NCBI GenBank assembly: GCA_949987565.1
Contig: OX465103.1
Span: forward strand, 9,339,149 to 9,403,148
Source of the DNA: Luidia sarsii
Taxonomy: Eukaryota > Echinodermata > Asteroidea > Paxillosida > Luidiidae
DNA length: 64,000 nt
Reading direction: 5' to 3'
Below are positions 28,253 through 41,996 of the stretch, one piece after another. A program made the position numbers and the translations under genes. A model generated the notes under the pieces. The model was given only the letters and a program-made list of their open reading frames with translations, was not told where the DNA came from and made no database searches. Position 1 is the first letter of the stretch. Each line of letters begins with the position of its first letter.

Positions 28253-28570
28253 TTATTGGACAGTACCACTTGGAGAACTGATAGGATGCTTACATTCATT
28301 GCTTGATGTCATTGCAATCACCAACTCTACGAGCCTGCGCGATCCCCTGCACAATACATGATACTGATAAGCCGATAGCACCATCAACCTTTCCCTCATT
28401 ACCAACAGCATTATCTTGGCAAGAGCTGTTGCTTGAATCGTACCCGATTGATGGTCGGTCGAGACTGCAGCATCGAGTACATACTGCAGCTCCGAGTCAA
28501 AGTTCTCTTCAGTAAAGTTCTGCTTGACCGAGCCAGGCTCGACTTCAATGCGAATTATGTCTAGCCTCAC
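28253..28570 (-). other. Orphan open frame of 105 codons, unrecognised
   Basis: Minus-strand frame starting MRLDIIRIEVEPGSVKQNFT and containing FDSELQYVLDAAVSTD. The GSVKQNFT stretch faintly recalls SEA-type domains. It lacks a convincing gene context, so it may be a captured exon or chance. Confidence 0.25.
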
Positions 28571-28599
28571 AAAGCCAGGTTTGACCTATTACTTTACGA

Positions 28600-29780
28600 C
28601 ACCAATGTTCATCTGCATCAGGTGAAGTCCTATTGTATATACCTTAACAGGCCACTTTTGTATTTCATTAGGTCGCACTCTATACGGTTTTCCGGTCATG
28701 TTCTGTACGTCACACCTCTGTGTTGAAATGAGGTCATATTGTTTCCGATGCATGTCGTCCAGCAGGATAATACGTCTTAAAGTTAGGGTTTAACTCAGTC
28801 TGATGTACACAATCAAGTCATGTTTCACTCCATCCAGTTATACCTTTCAAGTCCGGTTCTAGTTCATCAGGTCCAGGTTGTGGTTAATCAAGTCAAGTTT
28901 TACCACTGCATGTCCCGGGGCGGATTTCACAAACGATGCATCGTAACTCAACCTGTGATTGATAACCCATCGTAAGTTGCGATAGGTCGTATGGTTACGC
29001 TGTGCATCGCTCATCGTCCTGTCGTAAGTTACGAATGAATTGGTGAAATCGACGACTGTTCAACCTACCCATGGTTCACTTTCTGAAGTCAATTCGTGTT
29101 TTTCAAGTCTGCGGGTTCTACTGCATGAATGCCGGTTCAAATACGTCCAAATGTGACACGTGTAATTTTTTCCCCACTGCATCGTGGAGTCAGATTTGTT
29201 TCGGCCAAGTCACTATCCTTAACCGTTTCATCTCGAGTCAAGCTGCATCAATTCTCATTATAAGGAGGTTTGCAGTGGCACCATGTAAAGGATTGCTCCA
29301 TTGTGGGTGGTTGTGGTTCTGAAAAGAACTGGAAGGTTTTCACTCGACGTTTCGAACAGTAGGAGACACGTTTGTCAATAGGAGACAAAAGGAGCACACC
29401 GGTCGAAATGTCGAGTGAAACCCTGCGGTTCTTTTCAGAACCACAATCACCCACAACAGAGCAACCCTTCACATGGTGTCACCGCAAACCTATAGTACTT
29501 CAACCTTGCATAGCCTAAAGAAGTCTTATTTCAGTCTAGTTGTACTTTGTAAAGTCATTTTAAAGCTAAATAAACTCTGCTTCATTAAAATCAAGATCGC
29601 CAAGTCACATTCCGCTACGTCAAGTCAGGTCACATCATGCCAGGTCAAAGTCTAGCCCGTTAAAGTCATTGTTCACTTCACCAAGTCATCTTTTGCAACA
29701 CCCAGATCATCAGTGTGTACTATGTCAAGTCATGCTAATTTACCACGTTAGTCATCTCCATGCAGCCTCATCGTGTTTCG
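28600..29780. repeat. Very degenerate CAAGTCA-type tandem region interrupted by other repeats
   Basis: Words such as CAAGTCA, CAGGTCA, CATCAGGT and AAAGTCA recur every 25-35 bp between 28615 and 28915 and again between 29060 and 29760. They look like an old, eroded tandem array. A CATCGTAAGTT-repeat copy (28915-29060) and a family B foldback (29263-29492) sit inside it. Confidence 0.5.
29263..29492. mobile_element. Complete family B foldback with two histone-type stem-loops
   Basis: Left end GGTTTGCAGTGGCACCATGT, right end ACATGGTGTCACCGCAAACC. Stem-loop GGTTCTTTTCAGAACC occurs at 29427-29442 on plus and at about 29315-29330 on minus. The arms also share CACTCGACGTTTCGA and its complement. 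Confidence 0.85.
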
Positions 29781-29870
29781 TTACTGGCTCTTTTCAGAGC
29801 CATACTCCTCGAAAGAGATGGCTGACAGCGTATCACCGCAAACTTTCCACATCGTGCTTCCCACTACTTT
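29740..29870 (+). mobile_element. Family B half copy with histone-type stem-loop
   Basis: GGCTCTTTTCAGAGCC at 29786-29801, GAAAGAGAT at 29811-29819, and a decayed GTATCACCGCAAAC end. Confidence 0.75.
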
Positions 29871-30085
29871 ACCAGTTCGGGGTTTGATTTTACAAAGCGT
29901 TACGATGAATTGTAACTCAACTTACTATGGATAACCTTTCGTAAGTTGTGAGAGGCTGTATTGGTGTCTGTGCATCGCTCATTGCCTTGCCATCAATGGT
30001 ATAAGTTACGATGAGTTTGATGAAATTGAAATCCACGACGGGTTCGACATCGCCGAGACTGCCTGACTACACCGTTAGTGCTGCC

Positions 30086-30211
30086 CTAGTCTATTGCTGC
30101 TTCCATCCAGCTCAGGGTCTCGTCCTCTGCCATGAGTTTCTCGATCTGCTCCAGCTCGTAGGCCAGGCTGTCTCGCCCACATACCTCGTCTTCCTCCATG
30201 GCATTCATCAG
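30086..30211 (-). CDS. PLXN: Plexin last exon and stop
   Basis: [41 protein letters not shown], then TAG. It matches the terminal L-x-x-KLEQ helix of plexins; no PDZ-binding end. Confidence 0.9.
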   Translation of the reverse strand: MMNAMEEDEVCGRDSLAYELEQIEKLMAEDETLSWMEAAID

Positions 30212-33200
30212 CTGTGGACAAGACAGGGCATGTATCGTTCACTCTCTCGACCTGAGTCATAGGCCGTTTACGAAACAAAGGCTTAGGCTCGGGCTTAGGC
30301 TTGGCGGTCATATTTCTCTTACCCGTTATAAAGTCACAGGGATCTAGAAACAAGCGTTTGGCCCTGGCCAGTTTCTCGGAGAATACCCTGTACCTATCAA
30401 GCCAACAACATTCAAATTCGGAAACAAACCACAATATGGATTTGCAGGTTTTGTCTGACGGAGACGAAGCCCGAGCCCGAGCCTAAGCCTTCATTTAAAA
30501 AAAAACGGTCATAATAATGTTTCTGCACACATGCAACCCCACAGTATCGACCGCCCAGCCCAAAAGTCGAGTTGGTTAAAGTTCTCCTCAAGAAAAGGAA
30601 AAACTACAAGGGTTTCCACGTGCTTGCTATGTCATTAGCAATGCGTGCTCAGTGGTTGGCTCCAGGCCAAATTCCGCCTGGACTGCCTGTACTGCTTTGT
30701 TTGTTACACATGCAATCAGGAAGAACCATTGAACATACGGTGATGATTATAACATTCTCATGCCGAATAAGTACCTATGAAAAGTTATGGGGTTGAAGCA
30801 TGCCTAATTTTGTTTTTGTTTATTCTGGTGATTGAGTAAATAATCGTGTAGATAATTGAGCAGAGGGGGACATCACAGCATCAGGATAGGTCACAATCTG
30901 ATGAAATCTTGGCTATTGCACAGAATGAATATGCATATGCATTAACTATACATCGCAGCGTAACCACTATCCGTGTATCATTAGTTTGTTCAGCACAACA
31001 CGATTGGAGAGTTCATGTATATCCCGAATAAGATGAGCACCAGTGTCCTCTGGTATTTTAGACAAATATCGAATCACACAATTGTCCCGGAGTTTTGAGC
31101 AAGAAATATATATATTTCGAATCTATCAATTAATCGATCACGAAGCTAGTATCTTCTTGGTACATCGGCTGTACTTGTTCCTGGTAGAAGTACTAGCAAA
31201 ATGCTGAAAACTTTTGATTGTCTTAAATGACCCCAAATATGCAAATCTGACAAGGTTGAAGGGAAACTTCATTAGTTAAAAAGAAAAATGGATAGACGCT
31301 ATTAGCATTTCGGAATTAAACGTTTTTTAATGTTTTGTTTTACTTCTGGCGTTATAAATATTTTGTAAGGCGAGGTCAAATTGTTACTCCGATTTCTGAT
31401 TGTACTTCCTACTCACCAGTCCTTTACTGTCTTTTGTGAACTGGTACAGCTGGAGTAGCGTGCTCTGCTTGCTGAAAAGGCCGGTGAAATTCTACCGGAG
31501 CAAAAGTACGGAGAGGCGCACGAGACCTGAGAAATGAGTCAATTCTACATAATACATGTGACATCATCTCATTTCATCCGATGTGGAGAGTCTACGGCGT
31601 CACCCTGTAAGTGGCCGAAGGGGAACACAGCCGGTGACTCAACATGTTTGGCAGTGTGTACTCTGCCCGACGTCAAAGGACTGAAGTAGGGCAGGGAATA
31701 TAACTCATTAAAAAAAAAAGGCCGTTCTCTGAACTCAATTTCATTTCCGAAACAATTTATCTTAAAACGAAATAAGTCAGATTTCTTTGATGACACCGGC
31801 TTAAGCGCTGGTCCTTCCGTTGTGGAGAATGTTTTCTGATGTTGCCGACAGGTAACATCAGATTTGAAGGTTTGCATGGTGAAAGTACAAAGTGAAAGGT
31901 ATGAGGTGACAACATATGCACGTCATCTGACGTAGGGCAGGGAATATAACTCATTAAAACAAAAAGGCTCGGCACGAAAGGGTCGATTGAAAATGTTCCA
32001 ACCACCCGAGTGGGGGTCTGGTGCTCGATAGTGCAGCTTTGAGCTGGGTGAAGTGGGCGCCTGTTTGAAAATCCGAACAAAGGTGGTGGCGCGGAACCAG
32101 ACGGGCCTGGCACATAGCGACACCACCATGGTCGTGGTTGATGGACAATAACTGATTTCCCCACACCTCCCGAGCAGTCACCCCCCCCCGTTACCTTGCA
32201 AGTATTGTCCAACTCCCTTTTCAAATCGCCAGAGGTGACGGCTTCCATGTCCCTTATGTCCTCGTAGAAGGACCCCACCAACGTCCGGTACTTGCTGACC
32301 TCCCGGTTGTACAGCAACTTGTCGAAAGAGGACTCCTGAAAAGAAGACAAACCAAATCTTGGGCTACATAACCGATATCAGAAATGTGTATCTCACCAGT
32401 CTTGACGTACCTTCTCCATGGCTTTATAGTGGCCAGATGTAACTTCCCCTTTTCTTTTTTTGAAGTTCAATGCTTTGGATCACCCAGACAGCCCAGAAAT
32501 CAAACACCGTTCTAGTTCTTGGAAGGTTCGTGCAGAGCCAGGGCTAACCGAATGAGACTGATCAGGCTGTTAGCATTTTCAAAATGATCAGAATTGTGTG
32601 GACAGTTTGCGGTGACACCACATGCAAATAGTCTCTTCCGAGAATGAGAGAGAATAACTTAATGTAGAGGACGTACGCCGTGCGCTCAGCCCGACTCTGC
32701 GGGAGACATGCAGCTGAACACACACCGCACACCTTTGCACACGGTGGAATAGGCCTAGCTGAGGTTGTTAGAGTGTCGATACGTCAAGCCAGAGTTCCCG
32801 GTGTTGAGTCTAACTGAAATATCAAAATGTCCCACGAAGATCCACCCATTAGGCAACATGATTGTTGGTTATTTCGTACCAGAGTCACCTCGGACACACG
32901 TCACGTCAAACCCAAGTCACCTCGTACCCAGGTCACCTCGTACCCAGGTCACCTCGTACCCAGGTCACCTCGTACCCAGATCACCTCGTACCCAGGTCAC
33001 GCCAAACCCAAGTCACGCCAAACCCAAGTCACTCCGTACCCGAGTAACACTAACTTCGCACCCGGGGTACAATACTCTGAACTCAATTTCATTTCCGAAA
33101 CAATTTATCTTCAACGAAATAAGTCAGATTTCTTTGATGACACCGGCTTAATTAGCGCTGGTCCTTCCGTTGTGGAGAATGTTTTCTGATGTTGCCGACA

Positions 33201-36200
33201 GGTAACATCAGATTTGAAGGTTTGCATGGTGAAAGTACAAAGTGAAAGGTATGAGAAGACACCATTATTATATATGCACGTCATCTCTTGTGAGAAGGAG
33301 CGTGGCTCTGAAAGAGTTACCTCGGTGACGGCGGGCCGTTTGTGGCTTAGGAATTAAGCTGCCTAATAGGTGCCGCCTCATAACAAACTGTCTATGACAC
33401 AAAGTTACTCTGTACGAAATGACCTTGTGTGAAACGAAAAAGAAATGGCTGCGAAGTGACCCGGGTGCGAAATGACTTGGGTTTCGAAATGCTCTGCGAT
33501 GTGCCAAAGATCTAGCATATGCTACCCAATGCTGGAGGCCAAGTGAGAAAGAAATAAAAAGGCTTGAAAGTAATTGGTATGGTTTTCTAAGGCGAATGAT
33601 CAAGGATGGATTCCGCAGGAAACCATCACTAGTAGAAGGCGAAATTAATCATGCCCTTTTCTTTGCTAATATTGATCTAGAGCGCATAACAAAAAGTCAA
33701 CCACTACGGGATTAAATTAATGTTCAGTATCTGAAATACATAGCTCATATATGTCGTAGGGAAAATACAAATTTGACCAAGCTTAGTTTATTTTTTATCA
33801 CTAGAGTCCCATACTATCGAGATCCCTGGATAGGTATCTCAGGACTACTGGGTGATCTTTCTATTGAGCAGATTAAAAGAGAAACACAGTCGAAGACTGG
33901 TTTCACCAGGCTCCTAGGAGTCCTGACTCATATGAAGCCTAAAGCTTCAAAATGAGGACCTAGACTGTACTGTACTGTTCAGGGAGGCCTGGGGCCGTCC
34001 TTACCAGTCCCAGCTGGTGGTCCGACTTGCTGCAGGCATCGTAGAAGGCTTGGCCGACCACGCCCAGGCTGGACTCCACCGAGGGCGTCGGCCGTATGTC
34101 GAAGATGTAGTTGGGATGGGTGATGGCGCTCACCCAGAAGCGCAGCGGCAGCCTGGGCGTTGTATATAGACGAAAAGTGTACACGTATTATACGATCAGA
34201 GGACGGGGTTACTGGGTTAGTGGACTGTGCAGTGGTAAAAACCGTGCACTGTTTGATCGCACCCGTGTCTATGAGGCATTGGAAAGGGCTTATACTATTA
34301 CTCCTACTACTAAGTCGAGAGCATAGATTATATAGACAGTTGCCCGATTCATGAACGAATCCCCTCCGCACTGATCCAGCATGGCAGTCCTCAGCTCTCA
34401 CACTCAAGTCCTGTGTCACTCCCCAGCACACCAATGTAATTTGTCTGCTTCCGACCCCCTTTCCTCTCTCATTGTCATGAGATGGTTCCCACAATACAAG
34501 AGGACTAGCCGAGAGCTCTGAATGACGTACATATTTGCCCTGCCAGCCTCAATCCGTAGTTTTTCAGATACCTTCGTAAGACCTCCATATAAAATGGAAT
34601 TTCTCACATGATCCTTCCACTAAATGTTGAGAGCCGGCATTCTTAGCATAGGCCTACGTGTATATACATTCCATCGACAGCCCCCTTTTTTGTTGTCTGT
34701 TAGCCTAATGTCCAAGCTTTTTCTGCAAATCAAAGTACAGATTCTATGGCAGCCACAAAAGGGCTTATAACTCAGTTCCTTTTGATACCATATACTCTCA
34801 AAGCATCCACTGCTGCAGCACAGAGTTTTGCTCAGTCTGTATCTGTATCGTGTACATGTCTCTTTTCAAATAATTTCCTATACATTGTATGGGTCTATCT
34901 GGCAGTTTCTTCCTTTTCAGACTCACGTGTTGCTCTTCCAGATGTGCAGAATGTCTGCGTCATCAATGCACTGAGCGCTGGCCTGTCTGTCGAAGAAATC
35001 AAACAGGTACTTGATGGTCCGGGGCGTGGCGCCGGTCGTCAGTATAGCCTGGAACATCCTGTCCACGTACTCCTGGACAATGCCCTGCAAACGAAATGGC
35101 AGAGGTTAGACACAAGTATGAGCTGAGGCCTGCTGCCTTCCATGGCCCCGATCAAATAGTTCGGTCATAGTATATAGTACTACTGCTCGCAGTAAACTGC
35201 TATGCTGACTTGGATGACCAAACTCACAGAGCCTGACGTTTTGATCCCGTAGCAGGACCTTTCTCAAAGGAAAAGACAAAGCCGGAGCCGAAGCCTGAGT
35301 CGGGTTTTTGGAAAAAAAGGCGCCAGGGATTCGTGACGGTATTCAAGAAGGCAGCTCCAGCCTTCCACCACATCACAGTGCCTCCGTCAATCAAGCCCCT
35401 CGCTGATCAGAGGCCGATGATCAGACGCTAACCTTCATTGTCAGGAGTCGGGTGAAGGTGATGTTGTGGGCCTTGGTCGCCGTTCCCTGCAACGCCTCCT
35501 GCTGTCGTTTCTTCTTCTGTTTCCTGGTCTCCTCCATCTCTTCATGGGGCTTTTCCTGAGGCACAACAAATCAAGGGAGACTATATCAGAAGCAAAGGTT
35601 GACGGTAGCGTCATTTGAAAAGTCATTTGAAAAGTTAACTAGTTACAGGGCCTGAAGTTTCGATCCTTGCAGGACCTTTCTCGAAGGCAAATATTCTGCT
35701 AGGATCGAAACGTCAGGTCCTCGAACCTGTGAGATTGTTGTATTGCAGGTAATTTTAACGGATTTTTTTTTGTGATATACCAAAATGTTGCAAACTGCTT
35801 ACTGACTAAAATTACCAAAATGCAAATCTCAAAATTTAGTGGGCCTGACGTTTCGATCCTAGCAGGACCTTTCTCAAAGGCAGATTTTTGTTTTTGTATT
35901 TACTTCATGCTAGATATATCAGTTATAATATTGAATGCTGCTTTCTCAGTGGGCTAGCACGGGGTCTGTATTTTTGCAGAATGCTGTAAGATCTTTTGCT
36001 GTCTTTTTTTTTTACCAGATGCCACAGCAGAGCTCCCTCCTCTAAAGCAACATCTTGGTCCACTCTTATGTCCTTGGAGGCGGGCCCTGGGGGAGACAAA
36101 ACAATTACAAGAACGGGTTTCCGTGAGAGGTCCTGAGAGGTCCTCCTAGGATCGAATCGTCAGGCCCACTCAATTTTGAGATTTTCAAATTTTGATAATT

Positions 36201-39200
36201 TTAGTCAGTAAGCAGTTTGCAACATTTTTGTATAATATCACTTTTAAGTTCCTTTGAGACCAGAGTGCTGCAGACCGCTCATCACTGACTGATAGGATCA
36301 ACATTTGCAAAGACCACTAAGTGAGAGCGTCCGGCCTTTCGATCCTAGCAGGACCATTTCCCCATGAAATTCTTCAGCCTTTAGGAGAGGGCCTGCCGGG
36401 GATCAAAGGGATCCGGCCCTCTGAACTTTAGAGAAGAAATCGGTCATTGCTAAGACGGTACGCAGCTTGGAAACAGAGGAGTGGTGTTGGTGAAGTCTTG
36501 GATTCATGTTAAGCTTCGCTCATAGAAAGAGAGAGGGAGAGAGGGCCTGACATTTTCAATTCCAGCTGGACCTTTTCTTTTGCCTTAATTACGACTGCCA
36601 ATAATTTCATCCGGGCCAAGGTTCTTCCAATCAAACCTACGTGAGGTAATTATTGAAGGCGCTAAATCTCAAATTCTAATTTCAAATGAAAGAATATTAT
36701 ACATTCACTAGATGGTAGCTCAGTCTCCCATATAATATGCAATCAAGTTGTTAGTATCTTCACTTCAAATGAAGCAAAAACAATCTGATTCAAATGCGCT
36801 GAAGCTCAAGAAGGTACTATAGGCCTAAGACTTTGGGGAATTATTCTTGAATTCTTACACAAGCATTCTTGCATGTTTGTGGATGGGTAGGCATGGTGAG
36901 GGCTGCATGGATGTGCATTACCTGAGATGGCCTCGTTCATTGTGATGTATGGCAGCTGCTTGGGAACAAGACCCATGAGGGAGTTGTCGGGTACCTAAAG
37001 GAGAAAGAATTGAAAGTAAAGGTCTGTGTGTCCAGCCTCTTAGTCTGACTTATCACCCCTAACCCACCCGGTGTGTTCAGCCTCTTAGTCTGACTACATT
37101 ACCCCTAACCCACCCAGTGTGTTCAGCCTCTTAGTCTGACTACTTACCCCTAACCCACCCAGTGTGTTCAGCCTCTTAGTCTGACTACATTACCCCTAAC
37201 CCACCCAATGGGTTCAGCCTCTTAGTCTGACTACTTACCCCTAACCCACCCAGTGTGTTCAGCCTCTTAGTCTGACTACTTACCCCTAACCCACCCAGTG
37301 TGTTCAGCCTCTTAGTCCGACTACTTACCCCTAACCCACCCAGTGTGTTCAGCCTCTTAGTCTGACTACTTACCCCTAACCCACCCAGTGTGTTCAGCCT
37401 CTGAGTCTGACTACTTACCCCTAAACCACCCAGTGTGTTCAGCCTCTTAGTCTGACTACTCACCCCTAAACCACTCAGTGTGTTCAGCCTCTTAGTCTGA
37501 CTACTTACCCCTAACCCACCCAGTGTGTTCAGCCTCTTAGTCTGACTACTTACCCCTAACTCACCCAGTGTGTTCAACCTCTTAGTCTGACTACTCACCC
37601 TAACCCACCCAGTGTGTTCAGCCTCTTAGTCTGACTACTTACCCCTAACCCACCCAGTGTATTCAGCCTCTTAGTCTGACTACTTACCCCTAACCCACTC
37701 AGTGTGTTCAGCATCTTAGTCTGACTACTTACCCCTAACTCACCCAGTGTGTTCAGCCTCTTAGTCTGACTACTTACCCCTAACCCACCCAGTGTGTTCA
37801 GCCTCTTAGTCTGACTACTTACCCCTAACCCACCCAGTGTGTTCAGCCTCTTAGTCTGACTACTTACCCCTAACCCACCCAGTGTATTCAGCCTCTTAGT
37901 CTGACTACTTACCCCTAACCCACCCAGTGTGTTCAGCCTCTTAGTCTGACTACTTACCCCTAACCCACCCAGTGTATTCAGCCTCTTAGTCTGACTACTT
38001 ACCCCTAACCCACCCAGTGTGTTCAGCCTCTTAGTCTGACTACTTACCCCTAACCCACTCAGTGTGTTCAGCATCTTAGTCTGACTACTTACCCCTAACT
38101 CACCCAGTGTGTTCAACCTCTTAGTCTGACTACTTACCCCTAACCCACTCAGTGTGTTCAGCCTCTTAGTCTGACTACTTACCCCTAACCCACCCAGTGT
38201 GTTCAACCTCTTAGTCTGACTACTTACCCCTAGCCCACCCAGTGTGTTCAGCCTCTTAGTCTGACTTCTTACCCCTAAACCACTCAGTGTGTTCAGCCTT
38301 TGAGTCTGAATACTCACCCTTAGCCCACCCAGTGTGTTCAACCTCTGATCTGATTACTTACCCCTAACCCACCCAGTGTGTTGAGCCTCTGAGTCTGGCT
38401 ACTCACCCTAACCCACCCAGTGTGTTCAGCCTCTTAGTCTGACTACTAACCCCTAAACCACTCAGTGTGTTCAGCCTTTGAGTCTGAATACTCACCCTTA
38501 GCCCATCAAGTGTGTTCAACCTCCGATGAGTCTGAATACTCAACCTGTGTTCAACCTCTGAATCTGACAACTTACCCCTAACACACACAGTGTGTTCAAC
38601 CTCTGAATCTGCCAACTTACCCCTAACACACCCAGTGTGTTCAACCTCTGAATCTGACAACTTACCCCTAACACACCCAGTGTGTTCAACCTCTGAATCT
38701 GCCAACTTACCACTAACCCACCCAGTGTGTTCAGCCTCTGAGTCTGACTACTCACCCTTAGCCCACCAAGTGTGTTCAGCCTCTTAGTCTGACAACTTAC
38801 CCCTAAACCACTCAGTGTGTTCAGCCTTTGAGTCTGAATACTCACCCTTAGCCCACCAAGTGTGTTCAACCTCCGATGAGTCTGATTACTTACCACTAAA
38901 CCACCCAGTGTGTTCAACCTCTGAATCTGACAACTTACCCCTAACACACCCAGTGTGTTCAACCTCTGAATCTGCCAACTTACCCCTAACACACCCAGTG
39001 TGTTTAGCCTCTGAATCTGCCAACTTACCCCTAACACACCCAGTGTGTTTAGCCTCTGAATCTGCCAACTTACCCCTAACACACCCAGTGTGTTCAGCCT
39101 CTGAATCTGACAACTTACCCCTAACACACCCAGTGTGTTTAGCCTCTGAATCTGCCAACTTACCCCTAACACACCCAGTGTGTTCAGCCTCTGAATCTGA

Positions 39201-41960
39201 CAACTTACCCCTAACACACCCAGTGTGTTTAGCCTCTGAATCTGACAACTTACCCCTAACACACCCAGTGTGTTCAGCCTCTGCCACTTCACTTTCTCTC
39301 TGCTGTCCCCACCCGCCGTGACAGACCTGGCTACATCCTTCAAAGACAGGCGCCCCGTCTTCCCGCGACGCCACTCTATGGACAAGAAAGCAAGGCACCA
39401 CGTTCCATCATAATGCCAACTGTAATTACTTCAACCGACTAATACACAGAGTTAAAAACTCCTTACTGACTAAGAACGACCAAGAACGCAACACATACGA
39501 GTTTAGAGATCTGACGCTTTGATCCGTGCAGGACTGTTCTAAAAGGATGGAGGATCTTTGTGTAATGTCCTGCTATAGGATTGACCTCTGTATTTGTTGA
39601 AACAAAATTCAGGCGCCTCAATTTGTTTTGGCGGTGGTGGAACGTACCAATGTCCACATTGTCCCCTCTCTGGCGGTCTGAGTAAGGCTTGTTGCGGTAC
39701 ATGGAGTCCAGAATCTTCTCCTTCACCTGAGGGATGGAGTCTACGTCCAGGACCTTCACCTCCTTCTCCTCTCCGTCCTCACTGTCCACCACCACGTGAA
39801 GCGTCTGTCAAACGAGGGAAGACATGAATCCATTCTTTCCGAATGCATTTGACCTTCTGGTGGGAAATGGACCCGGTTAATTTCCCTACAGCTGCTTAAT
39901 TGACCAAAACTAGGCCGGTGGGGATGTTTTTTCTCTGTAGGCCTATAATTACTCAGCGTCTGCTTAGATTTTGTCAATATGGCTAGTACACCACACGTCT
40001 TTCTCTCATCCTTCCTGCACACTTTGATGCCAAACACATTTGGATCGGACCTGCGGTATAGGAGTTTCATTGTAATTTTTGTCGTCGCGTGTATGGGTGA
40101 AATTTGGCAAATTCTACATGATCCTATGTTTCCCTATGGTTGTATCTATTCCTTACTTGAAAGCAGGCTGACTTTTCGATCTAGTAGTATTAATTAGTGC
40201 AATCTTAATGTGTAATGTGGATGTATTTTAAACAGACCTGGTGTTACAGGCTTTTATCGATTGTTTAAATGTTTGTTGTAATTTTAAGGTGATTTTTAAT
40301 GTTTTTATTGTATTGCCTGGGACCCAAGGGAGATCAGTTTTGCACTGAATGGGAAACCCAGGGTAAATAACATAAATAATAATAACACATATTGCACAAA
40401 GGCTGGGCTCATTCAATACGGGCGATTCCCAGTAGTGCGCCCTCAAGAGCTGGCACTTCTGAAAAGCGAGGAAAGGTTCCGCGAATTGTGATTGGCCAAT
40501 GCAATTGCAAACTCTTGAGGGCGCACTCTCACCCATATTGATGTGGTGCACCGGCGTGGTGCGACAATGGCGACCTACCATCTCCTGGAAGTCCACGCAT
40601 TCCTTCAGCATCCGCTCCTCGCTGAGGGAGAAGTGGGCCTGGCGGGTGACGCCGTCCACCGGTCCCTTCTCCGTCTGCACCTTGATGGCGCTGTACAACA
40701 GGAACAATGGCAGCGCAGTGTGATCCTGCAAAAAAGGGGGAAAAAAGCACCATGGGCCATTCCTGGATCGAGCTCAGCCTTTGCCCCTCCGTCTGACAAC
40801 ACCCACCCCATACGGAAATTTGAAAGCTTTTTGTCCATTCACGAGTTTATGGCATCTTCGATACATGCAACACTATCGTATAGGATCCAACAAATGAGAA
40901 AATATGAAACTGAAGCCTATTCGAGCTTTAATTTAGTAAAGAACAAAAACACAGGATGAAATACATGTATAGAAATGAACCAACGTGCCCTGTAACATTT
41001 TTAGATTCAGTTTTATTGTACGAAGAAGCACAAACAAGACCGAGCATTTTCAACTCGGGAATGCCCTCGAAAGCTGGCGGCCATTATTGGTGCCGGTGCT
41101 ATATACGTCGGGAAGCACTATCTGGGCTCCAGCCGGGTAGGTCATGAATAATTAAACATTATGACGTATATGAACAAACTTGGGAAGCACTATCTGGGCT
41201 CCAGCCGGGTAGGTCATGAATAATTCAACATTATGACGTATATGAATAATGTACATGTAATGCACAATGTACAGTGTACATGTACATATTATTCACTTCA
41301 CTCTACGTCACTTTGTTGAATTATTTATGACCTACCCGGCTGGAGCCCAGATAGTGCTTCCCATAATTATACGTCCCGGTCTTACCTTGAGCTGATCATA
41401 TAGGCACAGTGCTATCCAGTTGGACAAGAGCTTCTCAACAATACTCTCGGTGCTGGCATTTCAACAGAAAAGGGACCAAAACAAGAAAGGGGAAGTGACA
41501 TTTCTTTCATTCCTATTAAATCTCGACTCATGCTTCACATTGACGTGACTGATGAAGTGGGGTGGCCACCGTTGTTGTGGCCAGGATCAGAGGGGGCATG
41601 TCAGCTATAGTGCTATTTATATTGGCATTGACCGATACACGTTTTAAGCAGAGAGGAGACATGCACACAGAGAGAGAGAGAGAGAGAGATGGAGGGAGAT
41701 GGAGAGAGAAGGAGAGAGAGAGAGAGAGGGAGAAAGAGAGAGAGAGAGAGGGAGAGAGAGAGAGAGAGAGGAGAGATGGAGAGATAGAGAGATGGAGAGA
41801 GAGAGATGGAGAGAGATGGAGAGAGAGAGAGGAGAGAGAGAGATGGAGAGAGATGGAGAGAGAGATGGAGAGAGAGATGGAGAGAGAGATGGAGAGAGAT
41901 GGAGAGAGAGAGATGGAGAGAGAGAGATGAAGAGAGAGAGAGAGGGGGGAGAAAGAGAGG

Positions 41961-41996
<36 letters not shown>

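Noticed and set aside
37185..39385. The 45-bp array as a large coding tandem-repeat domain of plexin
   Set aside because: The frame breaks at least three times across the array and the next plexin exon joins perfectly to the first donor. Partial inclusion of units remains possible and is reported as a finding.
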